DNA of 64,000 nucleotides from Ascaphus truei (Eukaryota > Chordata > Amphibia > Anura > Ascaphidae), in the NCBI GenBank assembly GCA_036426205.1, contig CM071568.1, positions 233,326,530-233,390,529 on the forward strand. The letters run 5' to 3'. The position numbers and the translations under genes were made by a program. The notes beneath the pieces were generated by a model. It did no database searches. It saw only the letters and a program-made list of their open reading frames with translations, and had not been told where the DNA came from. This document shows positions 44,140 through 54,599 of this stretch, one piece after another. Every line of letters begins with the position of its first letter. Within the stretch, counting starts at the first letter, position 1.

Positions 44140-45890
44140 CCCTTTTAGGCAGGCAGTGACTGTGGTGGGTGGGCAGGCAGTGACTGGGGTTGGTCTAGTG
44201 ACTGGGGTGGGCGGGCAGTGACTGGGGTGGTTTCAGTGACTGGGGTGGGTGGGCAGTGACTGGGGTGGGTGACTGGGCGGGCAGTGACCTCAGTGACTGG
44301 GGTGGGTTCAGTGACTGGAGTCAGTGATGTTCAGGCAGTGACGTGGATTGGGCAGGCAGTGACGTGGGTGTGTGGGCAGTGACATGGGTGGGTGGGCACT
44401 GACGTTCAGGCAGTGACGTGGGTGGGCGGGCAGTGACATGGGTGGGTGGGTGGGCAGTGACGTTCAGTGACGTGGGTGGGTGGGCAGGCAGTGACTTGGG
44501 TGGGTTGTTTGAGCAGCGAAGTTTGTGGGTTTCAGTGACGTTTGGATGGGTGGGCGGTCAGTAACGTGGGTGGGTGTTTGGGCGGGCAGTGACGTTTAGT
44601 GACGTGGGTGGGCGGGCGGGCGGGCAGGCAGTGACGTGGGTGGGTGGGTGTGCGGGCAGGCAGTGATGTGGATTGGTGGGTGTGCGGGCAGGCAGTGACG
44701 TGGGTGGGTGGGCAGGCAGTGACGTGTGTGGGCAGGCAGTGACGTGTGTGGGTGGGCGGGCAATGAAGTGGGTTAGCGTACGGGCAGGCTGTGACGTATA
44801 GGCTGTGACGTGGGTGAGTGTGCAGGTGGCCAGTGACGTGGGTTCAGGCATTGACGTTAGTTAGGCGGGCAGTGGACAGGCAGGAAATGACGTGGGTGGG
44901 TGTGCGGGAAGGCAGTGATGTTTGGGCAGTTAGGTCATATGGCAGTGACGTGGGTGCACCCACCCAGGCAGTGACGTTAGGCAGTGACGTTCAGGTAGTG
45001 ACGTTCAGGCAGTGACGTTCAGGCAGTGACGTGGGTGGGCAGGCAGGCAGTTACGTGGGTGGGTGGGCGGTCAGGCCGTGAAGTTCAGGCCATGAAGTAG
45101 GTGGGCAGTGACGTTCAGTGACGTGGGTTAGGCAGTGATGTGGGTGGGCGAGCAGGCAGTGACGTGGGTGGGCGGTCAGGCAGTAACGTTGTGCGGGCGG
45201 CCAGTGGCGTTTAGGCAGTGACGTGGGTGGGTGGATGGGCGGGTAGGCAGTGACGTTCGGGTGGGTGGGTGTGTGGGCAGGCAGTGACGTTTAGGCAGTG
45301 ATGTTTAGGCAGTGATGTTTTGGGTGGGTGGTTAGGCAGTGATGTGGGTTTTAGGCAGTAACATGGATGGGCGGTCAGGCAGTGACGTTTCGGGCAGTGA
45401 CGTTTCAGGCAGGCAGGCAGTGAAGTGAGGTGGGTTTTAGGCAGTGATGTGGGTGGGTGGGCAGACAGTGACGTGCGTTCAGGCAGTGATGTGGGTGGGT
45501 GGGCGGCCGGGCAGTGACGTGAGTGGGAGGGCAGCCAGGCAGTGACGTTAGGCAGTGACGTGGGTGGGTGGGCAGCCAGGCAGTGACGTTAGGCAGTGAC
45601 GTGGGTGAGTGGGCAGGCAGGCAGTGACGTGGGAGGGTGCGTGAGCAGGCAGTGACGTGGGTGGGTGGCCAGCAGTGATTTGGGTGGGTGGCCAGGCAGT
45701 GACGTTAGGCAGTGACGTGGGTGGGTAGGCAGGCAGTGATGTGGGTGGGTGGGCGGGCAGGCCGTGACTTCAGGCAGTGACTTGGGCAGTGATTTCGGTG
45801 GGTGGGTAGGCAGGCAGTGATGTTGGGCAGGCAGTGACTCGGGTGGGTGGACAGGCAGTGACTGGGGTTCAGGTAGTGACTGGGGGGACG
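44140..45890 (+). repeat. G-rich minisatellite ('ggcagtgacgtgggtgggtg')
   Basis: About 1.75 kb of irregular units built on 'ggcagtgacgtgggtgggtg' with insertions of 'ggcaggcagtgacgttcag'. The plus strand is rich in GGG-GGG-GGG runs with G-quadruplex potential. Minus-strand frames with repeated HxTACPP words are repeat artefacts. Confidence 0.95.
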
Positions 45891-46790
45891 CGTGCAGGGG
45901 TGGGCACATGCGCGGGGTGGTGCATGGGATTGGGGCGTGGGAGAGGGGGGCTGTGGGAGGGGCGAGGCACGGGAGGGGGGCCGCGGGAGGGAGGGGGTCG
46001 CGGGAGAGGGTGGGTCACGGGAGAGAGGTGGTGCGGAAGAGGGGTGGGCCGCGGGAGAGGGGGGGGCGGCCACGGACGGGGGGGCACAGGAGAGGGGTGT
46101 GGCGCTGAAGAGGGTATGGAGCGGGAGAGGGGGGGTGGCGCAGGAGAAGGTTCCTCACCTCGCACCCATCTGCGCTCCTCCTCCAGCTGCCCCCGGGTCT
46201 CTCCGGGTCTCTCATACCTCCTGGGCTCTGGCGGCTCCCGGGCTTACACAGAGGAGCGCGGCCCCACCTCCCCGCCGCCGCCTCCCTCCTCCTCCGGGTA
46301 CCAGCTGCACTCCACATCCACCTCGGCGGTGTCCGGTCCCCCAGTTAGGCAGAGCGAGGCAGAGTGGTACGCGCGGTGTGCGGGAGCGAGAGGGCCAGCA
46401 TGGCATTGGTGAGGTGGCCATTGGTGACATCCACCTCGGTGGTGTCCGGCCCCCCCTGGCGTGGCAGAGCGGTACGCGTGGTGTGTGGGAGCGAAATGGG
46501 TGAGGTGGTCTGAGGTGAAGGGGAGGGGTGGTGGCAGGGTACAGAGGAGTGTGTGCAGGAGCGAGAGGGCGTGCGTCATCGAAAGGAGTGAGAGCATGCG
46601 GTGAGGCGGCAAAATGGTGACTGTTGGGAGAGTGTGCCAGTGGGGAAGGTGTGGTGAGCGAATGCCGCAGGCCAATGAGAGGTGTGTGCAGGGGCGGGCG
46701 GGCGGGTCGAGGGAGCAATCAGATTGGCCCGAGGTGGAGTGACGAACCGACGAACCAATCTGATTGCCCAGAAGCACAGCCAACACACAA
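45891..46790. other. GC-rich continuation of the minisatellite element
   Basis: Purine-rich 'gggagaggggg' repeats to 46145, then GC-rich unique-looking sequence to 46790 with 'ccaatctgattgcccagaag' and its near inverse 'aatcagattggcccgagg' close together. It looks CpG-rich but appears to belong to the repeat, not to a promoter. Confidence 0.45.
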
Positions 46791-47494
46791 CGTTTAAAAA
46801 AATATATATATATATATATATCAAAAAAAACACAAAAATTATGTAGCGCTCAGGTGGATGTAAAGTGACTATAATGACAATATATATGTAAATTATATTA
46901 TAATAAAATACTAATTAAGAAATGAAATAAATAATTACCACCACTTAAACTAATCAGATCTACAAACCATAACGTGATAGTGATATAAATCAATGTCCAG
47001 AATAAATGTTCCGCTCAGAAAAAAAGGAAGAATCCAGAGAGATACAGAGTCCCAATTGAAGATCCAGGGAGCGTCTTTGCAGCTTTAGAAAAAGTGGTAT
47101 AGCCAACCACTATAAATCTATGGACAAAAAACAAACAGAAGCGCAAGCTCCATAGCACGTAACTGTTTCAAAATAAAGGTACATTTATTTAAAAAATCAG
47201 CCACCCATAAGAAGTACACTTACAGGATTTTAAAAAGAACAAAACGTGGGAGAGAATTCTCTAAATGTGGTCATCTGCGAGGGTAAGGGGAGTCCCAGGA
47301 GGCAGGGTAAAACTATAGAGCCTGTAGCCACCACCAGCTCATATCATGAGTTGGCGCCAAGATAGTAAGGCATTCAGTGCCTCTCCGTCCTCTGCTCCTA
47401 CATAAGATAATTACCAGCACTTGGAAATGCAGCTGGTAGGATCGCAGGGAAGCCCAGAGCTCTGTGTGCACAGACCCAAACGCGATGACGTCAC

Positions 47495-47542
47495 CAGCCC
47501 TACGCGTTTCGTCACACAAAGGCGACTTCGTCAAGGGGGGTA
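47495..47542 (-). ncRNA. hammerhead-ribozyme-like motif in PLE 3' region
   Basis: Minus strand: CCC stem I, TTGACGA (two departures from CTGANGA if position 7 is excluded: C3 to T; position 7 is C and allowed), an extra A, stem II GTCGC/GTGAC (five pairs with one G-U), GAA, ACGCGT palindrome (47502-47507), A at the cleavage position, GGG. The cleavage base and pairings are acceptable; the C3 change should impair activity. It lies on the same strand as the PLE ORF, where PLE hammerheads are known to sit. Confidence 0.5.
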
Positions 47543-48289
47543 TGATTGGTCAGAGACAGCCAATGAAATAGGTTAAATCATGAAAACTATTCTCACATTG
47601 ATTCCTTGATTCACCACAAAACAGAGATTGACAATAATAATTATACATAATAAAATAACAAAATCATCACAACAAAACATCAATACTCATGTTGTTCACA
47701 CCATACACTGAGAATAACTTTGCTAATTAATTAAATAAATTTAAACTCTACTAACACTTGAAAGTGTTAGAGAGAGCTATCTTGCTGATACCAATCTAAC
47801 TTTCATCAGATATGGAAAAATATATACCAATTTAGTTTGGAACCTAAATCTATAAACATTCTAAACCACAATGTAATATAATATAACTCAAACAACTAAA
47901 TACCACTACATAATATAATATAAAATTAAATCACCATGTTTTAACTCCTAATGTGTGATGGAAACAACATTAACAATATAATCAATAAAAATTGCACTAT
48001 ACAATAAGAAAATAAATAAAATAACAAACAATCACATATAATTCATTTAAAAACATATTATAATTGTGCCTATAAATGACTATTAGATAATAATTAAAAT
48101 AAATTGTTGCTAAAATTATTAATAGATAGAACTTGATTTACTATGATGAAATACCTAATCAAAAAATGAGTTGATAATGTACTACAGAAGGATCCCCTCC
48201 AAAAACACAGAACCCTATCCAAAGATAGGGGGAGAGGAACCAATACAGTTAACCTGAGCAGTAAGGCAGAGAACAGCAAGATCGGGACA

Positions 48290-48590
48290 CTAAACCAGTG
48301 AGCTTGTATCCAAACACTCATTAAGACCTCTGGGAGACAATGTACCGAGAGAATATATCCAAAAAGATTCCCTCATACATAGTGTCTTGAATCTATCCCC
48401 ACCCAATATGTTTCTGGGAATACTCTCGATACCCATAATAACAAGTCCCTTAGGGTCCTTTGAATGCACTTGGGAAAAATGACGGGGAACACTGTGCGCC
48501 AATACCCCCCTAATGATAGAACATCTATGTTCAAGGAATCTGACGCACAGTGCTCTTTTAGTGCGACCCACATATTGCAGATTTCAAGAA
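48290..48590 (-). pseudogene. PLE GIY-YIG endonuclease, C-terminal part
   Basis: Reads LQYVGRTKRALCVRFLEH, in which Y-V-G-R and the R..EH spacing match the second half of the GIY-YIG nuclease. HSVPRHFSQVH and RESFWIYSLGTLSPRGLNE follow, as in other PLEs. The sequence before LQYVG is absent, so the catalytic domain is cut at its start. Distinct from the copy at 4307-4882, so two PLE lineages are present. Confidence 0.8.
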
Positions 48591-48694
48591 CAAGATAAAA
48601 TATACACTATATAGGTAGAGAGACAATTGATTGAACTTTTTAATGTGTATTCAGACTGATTACTAAATGAAGAAAAAGTATATATATATATCAA

Positions 48695-49005
48695 ATGGAA
48701 ATATTACTGTATGCTCATTTGCATGTCTTAGACAGGTCTGCAACCCCACCTTTCACCATTATCACCCAGCCCACAGCGCTTCCACTGCAGCAAGGGATTC
48801 TGGGAGATTACATGCTTCAAACCCATTTAACATGGTCCCATATAAGCTTAAGCTTGCTGAATTTCACAGCTTTGAGCACAGTCTGGGTTAAGATGCATAG
48901 CCAGTAAACCCATACACAGACAGTTGTTTTGTCCTTCATGGGTTTCATCAGTGTGGGGTTGGTTACACTGGCTTTGCAAAATGAAGCAGGGATAGGTTTC
49001 ACCAC
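48695..49005 (-). repeat. dispersed repeat carrying a hammerhead-like motif, copy 2
   Basis: Colinear with 26425-26735 (see there), missing a short 'aaatgagcacaaagtgccac' segment and carrying a small insert near 48770. Confidence 0.8.
48911..48962 (-). ncRNA. hammerhead-ribozyme-like motif, ACAGCTGT class, copy 2
   Basis: Minus strand: AACCCCACA, exact CTGATGA (complement at 48945-48951), weak stem II, AAA for GAA, ACAACTGT (one change from the palindrome), C, then TGTGTATGGGTT. The core box is intact but stem II and G12 are decayed. Confidence 0.4.
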
Positions 49006-49009
49006 ACTT

Positions 49010-49138
49010 AGTTAAGTTATGGGGGATATATATATATTATCGATTATATATATAATTCTATTGATATATATATAATATATATTACACACACAACACATAT
49101 TATCTATATAGATAGATATAGGATAGCAGTATTATATA

Positions 49139-49172
<34 letters not shown>

Positions 49173-50100
49173 ACCAAATAAATATTAAGTACAAAAGAGG
49201 TAAAAGAAGAAAGTATTCTCTCTGTGGAATTTAAAAAAAATATATCTTGTGAAGCTAAAAGTGAACAAGGAGTGAGTGGTAAATATGAAATAAAAATGAT
49301 GGACACATGGAATTCGATACATGAAATTGGTGGGGACAATTATCATTTATGCCTAAACATCTGCTTTGTGCCTAAAGTGCAGAAAGCAAGAAAAAAATAA
49401 CCACATAACATTTTAGTCCATAAAATTGCCTAATGCTTGTGTTATAAGCAGAACTGTATTTAGTTTGGCAAAATTGCCCCTGCTGACATGTGGGTGCCCA
49501 TGCTATGTTGCACAAGCAAATATTCAAGTGTTTAGTTGGTTACTGCAAAAGAAGATTTGAAAATATTTTTTAAAGTGTTAATAAGTGTCTAATATGTACA
49601 TTACATCAATAAAGCTGCACTCGTTATATTATGTGTAAATAGCACCTCATTAAAGATGTATCTGTCATTCTCTCATACACCTACCTCCACAGTTTAGTCG
49701 GGGAATAGCTTACCTTCTGTGTATTACATTGACCATAATTGAGATGTATTATCTCAATCATACTCAATCATACTTTGTGATCTATGGTATGCAGTAATTC
49801 TGAATTTTATCACAATTGTTCCAACAGTAGGCTCTTGTGATACTAATCAATGCAGGAATTGTATATCAATGATTGCATTTTCTTAATACTGTACATACTT
49901 TTTATTAATAACTTAATAGCTACCAATTACACATGTTAGAGTACATACAATTGGGGGGTTTTCTTTCCTTCTCTCTTTGGAGGGAATACTCTCTTTTTTG
50001 TTGCATTAATCTTTTCCCTAGTGCACCAATCTACAGCCAAATTACTAGGTAGAGCGGGCTCATTCTCTGTTTTCCATTTATAGCCCTCCTGGGCAGATTA
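49010..50100. other. AT-rich sequence with TA microsatellites
   Basis: TA-rich tracts at 49025-49080 and 49142-49172. No coding signal. Confidence 0.6.
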
Positions 50101-50138
50101 TATATATATATATAAATACACACACACACACACACACA

Positions 50139-50157
50139 NNNNNNNNNNNNNNNNNNN
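50139..50157. other. assembly gap (19 N) in (CA)n repeat
   Basis: Run of N flanked on both sides by CA repeats; the true repeat length here is unknown. Confidence 1.
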
Positions 50158-50212
<55 letters not shown>

Positions 50213-50231
50213 CACACACACCACACACACA

Positions 50232-50385
50232 CAGGTTCGACAAACCTATACATTTGCTCGCCCAGGCGAGTGGATTTACCCCCGGGCGAGTAAATATTGG
50301 CCCAAGCAGCACATGTTTGGTACTAGGTGGCGAGTAGAATTTTTTTGTGTGGCGAATAGATTTTTTGGTGATTTGTCAACCACTG
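50232..50385. mobile_element. hAT MITE, copy 3, opposite orientation
   Basis: Inverse of the 157-bp element at 32892: starts CAGGTTCGACAAAC and ends TTTGTCAACCACTG, with 'ggcgagtagaattttttt' inside. More diverged than the other two. Confidence 0.8.
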
Positions 50386-50389
50386 TATA

Positions 50390-50440
<51 letters not shown>

Positions 50441-50497
50441 GGCAACTGGCACTCCAAATACAAAAATTGGTGTGTGCTGTCCTATAGAAAAAAAAAC

Positions 50498-50756
50498 AAT
50501 CAAAGGCAGTCAACCCTAACCGAGCAGACAAAGGACAGCACTCAGTGATAAGTTGCAAAGAAAAAACCTGTATTCAGATGGTATACAGCACAAACATATC
50601 CAATTTTCAGTCCAGGAAGGACCTTCTCAGGGTAGGTCCTTCTGGACCGAACCTTGGATATGTTTGTGCTGTATCCATCTGAATACAGGTTTTTTCTTGC
50701 AACTTATCACTTACTGCTGTCCTTGTCTGTTCGGTTAGGGTTGACTGCTTTTGATT
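50498..50756. repeat. inverted repeat, arms about 120 bp, very short loop
   Basis: 'aatcaaaggcagtcaaccc' at 50498 is inverted at 50737-50756, and the pairing continues through 'ttgtgctgtat' to 'aaggacc'/'ggtcctt' near the centre with small indels. Foldback element without ORF or clear ribozyme core. Confidence 0.88.
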
Positions 50757-50829
50757 ATGTATATATATATATATATATATATTATTATATATATAATATT
50801 ACACAACACATATACATATCTATTGTATA

Positions 50830-51165
50830 TATAGTTTGAAGCATGGGGTCTTTGGAGCTGAACCGCATTGATTTAAATCCGGGACCTCCTGCTCCTGAGA
50901 TCTTATCATGAGTGTGTGGTACCGGTATCTCTGCTCAGTTTAAATCTTCAGTGGGGTCAGTAGGAAGCAACGGGGGATGGGGATGATGTTACAGCTTACT
51001 ATTGGCCAGCAGGATGAGCAACATTTAGCTCCATCATGGAGGTCCAACCAGTCCAGCCAGAGCTGTAACTGGAACACCGTACCAAGGTATGTCAGGAAGT
51101 AGGGGGTCCCCGGAACTTAAATACACGCAGTTCAGCTCAAGAGACCTCCTGTGTTAAACCTATTA
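50830..51165. repeat. palindromic dispersed element, diverged copy
   Basis: Left 'gcatggggtctttggagctg' and right 'gttcagctcaagagacctcc' are inverted relatives. Same family as 33395-33705. Confidence 0.65.
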
Positions 51166-51859
51166 TAATAAAAAATAACAAAAAGTGTTCCCATGAGTAC
51201 TTCTTTAAAAGGAATCTTGGTCAGGAAGCAAAGGGACAGTTAAAGGCAATTTCTTATTTAAAAATATGAGAATTGCCTACAACTATCACTATTAATTAAA
51301 TAAACAAAGTACTTTGTACAGTACTTGCAAACATTGACATGTATTAATAAACATGATAAATGTTAGTGATGGTGTTGTGAAGACTGAAAGTAGAAGAAAC
51401 AGTGCAAATAATATTTAGCGTATAAGCCATAGAAATAGAAAGAATGTAAAACATGCTAATCTCATTTAGTGGAAAACTTGGGAATCATAAAGTAGAAAAT
51501 TATCTGTTACTTTATTGTAATGTGCATGCGATATACTACACACGTGTCGTAGGCTGTGACTGCACATTGGTGTCGGCAATTAAGACAAGAGATGTAGAAA
51601 CATGAAACATTTGAGGTGGACATGTATGATTGCATTATCTAAATAAATGTGTAGTACTGTAGGTCTGCTCGCTTTGAAGCTGTGAACAAGGGAATCAAAT
51701 GCATAGATACAGCCTAAGAAGCAAGATATAATTTGTCTGTAATAACAGACATTTTGACAAGAGCAAATACATACCTTTTGAGGTTAATTTATTCGATATT
51801 TTAGTTAAACATTTTTTTCCTTTTTAATCATATACATGAGTATGTATTAATTTGATTTT

Positions 51860-51967
51860 AGTAGAAGGAACACAGGGCACAAAGGATTTGAAAATCTAAA
51901 CACTTAGTGTTGGCTCAAATAAATGAGTTTAGATTTTCAAATCGTTGTGCCCTGTGTTCCTTCTACT
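51860..51967. repeat. inverted repeat, arms about 41 bp
   Basis: 'agtagaaggaacacagggca' at left is inverted at 51947-51967, with a 1-nt indel in the stem and a 25-nt loop. Confidence 0.88.
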
Positions 51968-52214
51968 ACTGATCTAGGACTGGAAACAGGCTTTCGTTCA
52001 AGCACGGGAGCACCGGTAATTGTATCATGCTAACTATTTTTCAAGGGTGCAGCATTTACTTCGTAGTATATTGACTCTCTTACTCCCACTGGTAAATCAT
52101 GGTAAAACATGGTATAGAATGTAATAAATAAACAATTTATCAGGTTAACAACAATTGGTGGTCCCACATGGTAAATATTTTCTCATCTTAAACTAATGTG
52201 AGCCTATGTATATG

Positions 52215-52615
52215 TGTGTGAGAAGGCACCCTCCTTGTCTGCGCTCTGAACCCTCAAACAACCAAATGTCCGACTTTCAAAAATGTCCCGGTTTGCTAAA
52301 GTCTTGTAGGCTTCTTCGCCCTGTTGGCACATGGAGTCCTCTCAGTCTGCAGCATCAGCGTGAGACTGCTTCTCAGAGTACAGGAATACTTTTAAAAAAG
52401 GTATTCCTTCACAGGGATACATTCAAAACAGGGTCTCCATCCGGACCCTGGGAGTTGCAGGAAACACCTATCTCCCACACTTCTCTATTAAAGCTCGGTT
52501 TCCTCTGGATTTTAAATGTGTTTAATGCAGGACCTGGCTTGCAAATAAAGCTTGCATGAAATCTGTCCAGGATGTCGCTCCAGCTGGGACTCTGCCACAC
52601 ATCCTCCGCCGCGGC
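52215..52615 (+). repeat. LTR-like or promoter-like repeat, left copy
   Basis: Shares ordered words with 57120-57730: 'aaggcaccctcctt', 'cagtctgcagcatca', 'agggatacattcaaaacagg', and 'acctggcttgcaaataaagc' against 'acctggcttgtaacttgg', then 'ctgtccaggatgtcgctcca' against 'ctggcgctggatgtccctcc'. Two diverged direct repeats about 4.9 kb apart, possibly LTRs. Confidence 0.6.
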
Positions 52616-52989
52616 CCTCTAGGGTTGAGCGGCTGTTGCAAGAGGCAGTGGCTCATGAAACCACAAACCAGAGCCACCTTCACCCCCAGCTGGAAAATGG
52701 TAACCTACTGGTGGATATCAGTCCCATGAATGAACTGTTGAGAATCCTCAGCTTCCTTACAACAATCTCAAGATCTTTCGATTTATCAGGGGTTGTACTC
52801 AACTTTTTCCTAGTCCTTTTCTGTTCTTCTCAGAAGTTTAACTTTCAGCAGTCTCGTGTTTGCCTTCTCTGTATGTTAAGAATGCTACAAAATCATCCAG
52901 TGCCTGGGAATAGTTTTTGACTAAACACTGAATTCTCCCAGTTTTGATGAGCTTGAACAGCTTTTTCGGTCTTGGCAGTTCACATCAAT

Positions 52990-54480
52990 CGTTTATTCGT
53001 CATTTCACATTTGACTGCAGGCCTCTCTTCAGCCACCTTGCAGAATCTACTGCACTACTATCTTTCTTTATAATCTTCTTCATTTTCCAGTGCTGACTGC
53101 CGAATAATGCGTTCTTGCAGCTGCGCATTCTAGGGATTAAACTCGGAGACCTTTCAAGATCATCTCTTTCACAATGAAGTTGCTTACACTTCGTTCTTTC
53201 TTTGAGTATCTCTGTTAAAGAAGCTTTCTTTTTGCAGTTGTTATTTTTTAATGGAATGTGTTCAGCATAATCTGCAATCTGTGGCATCAACTAGCTTCTG
53301 TTTGAGCTCTTCTGGGTTGTCCTTAATACTCTGAGGTTCAATCGACAGTTTGAGTTTTCAGTTAGAACGTGGTTTAGATTATCCCATTCTGCTTTAAGGT
53401 CCTCTAATATGTGGCTGGTCACCTTTTCAGCATCCTCTAAGGATGGTTAATTGAAGAGTTCTTCACACAGTGTCTCACTGTGCCCATGGAGACAAAGAGA
53501 TCCATATTTCAGATTTTCTCTGCAGGTTACACAGTATGCATGCGTCTGTAATGTTGTGGAGTTGCTTTTCATGTCTTGAACAAGCTTTGATTACTTTGTA
53601 GTGCAGTTCACTGTATGTGGTGTACATCTCTGCATTCACAGCATCCTTTTTAAGCTGACAATTTCATAGGTTAATTGTCCCATGTTCCTTTTGCGTTTCC
53701 CTCTCTCTCATTTCAAATTATTGGTAGCACACCTTTTCCGAGGTAACATTCGATTTGAACCATTTCCCTCTTCAGGCTTAGTTGTTAAGTATACCACTGT
53801 CAAAATGGTTACTGCATGACAGCAGGTCTTTCAAATCATTTCTTTTTTCAGTCAATAGAATTTCATTATTTAATTGCTGAAGATTGCAGGGCATGAGCAA
53901 GGGCGTATTACTGTAGCCTTTGTTCTTCTTTCAAGTTGCCACTTGAACTTTTCGTTTCTTGGGTGAAAACACTGTTTTTCCACTTGTAAGCCAGAAATCA
54001 GTGCCTCCTTTTTTTCAAGCTGACAGGAGAGTTCACACATTTTCAGTAGAAAGCAGGCCCTTTCAGTATTGAGGTAATGAGGAGACGTTGATGCTCATCC
54101 ACCTATAGTATTTATGGAGAGAAATAACTGGGTGATTTTCAGTTGCTCAGATTTCTGAAACAAACATCTGCTTGCTTGGACTAGTTCTTTTTTATCATGA
54201 AGAAACCTTCTTTACCTCTTATCACCTTCTCAAGTTCTTGACTCTTGCGGGAAAGCTTTCCTTTACAATTTCCACAATGCCCTTGAGTTGCTCCACTTCT
54301 TGGGTAATTCTTCAGTTGTAAATATGCACTTCCCTGAAGTTCATCATGTAAGTTTTTCAGTTCAAAGCACTTTTCTTCCACTTGTTGAATGTGCATTATC
54401 ACATCTTCAATCAACTTCTCAATGTTCTCAGATAGCTTTTTGTTGCTTACTATAGTTGCAGATTGTTCTCTCTCTCTCTC
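52990..54480 (-). pseudogene. relic of a long coiled-coil protein, antisense
   Basis: In minus-strand translation several frames are rich in K, E, L, Q and S with heptad-like spacing: 54414-54181 reads MIEDVIMHIQQVEEKCFELKNL and SRKSQELEKVI; 53290-53000 contains LKERTKCKQLHCERDDLE. Stops and frame changes interrupt them about every 30-80 codons. No introns are evident across 1.5 kb, suggesting a processed copy. The parent gene is not identified; kinesin-like or centrosomal coiled-coil proteins are guesses only. Confidence 0.45.
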
Positions 54481-54599
54481 TCACTCTATTTTTTTGTAGT
54501 TCTTCTGAAGTCTTGTACACCTGTTTATCAAGTATTCAACTCACTTGGCAAATATTTTGTAATACTATAAGAAAAACCACTTCCTTTTGCAAATCTTGA

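Larger units (their letters stand above)
46797..48590 (-). mobile_element. Penelope-like element, 3' fragment with hammerhead motif
   Basis: Minus-strand order: GIY-YIG domain C-terminal part (48290-48590), about 0.75 kb of AT-rich sequence, hammerhead-like motif (47495-47542), then a 3' region ending in an A/T-rich tail and (TA)n at 46801-46823. The RT is missing. Confidence 0.7.

Noticed and set aside
45589..46786. Long open frames (up to about 200 codons) rich in P, H, R or G as a possible gene or itgb8 exon 1/CpG-island promoter
   Set aside because: They arise from G-rich tandem units, occur in several frames of both strands, lack a signal peptide with a donor site, and the GC content belongs to the repeat.
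50498..50756. Hammerhead motif in this foldback
   Set aside because: No CTGANGA box or GAA plus palindromic stem III was found on either strand.
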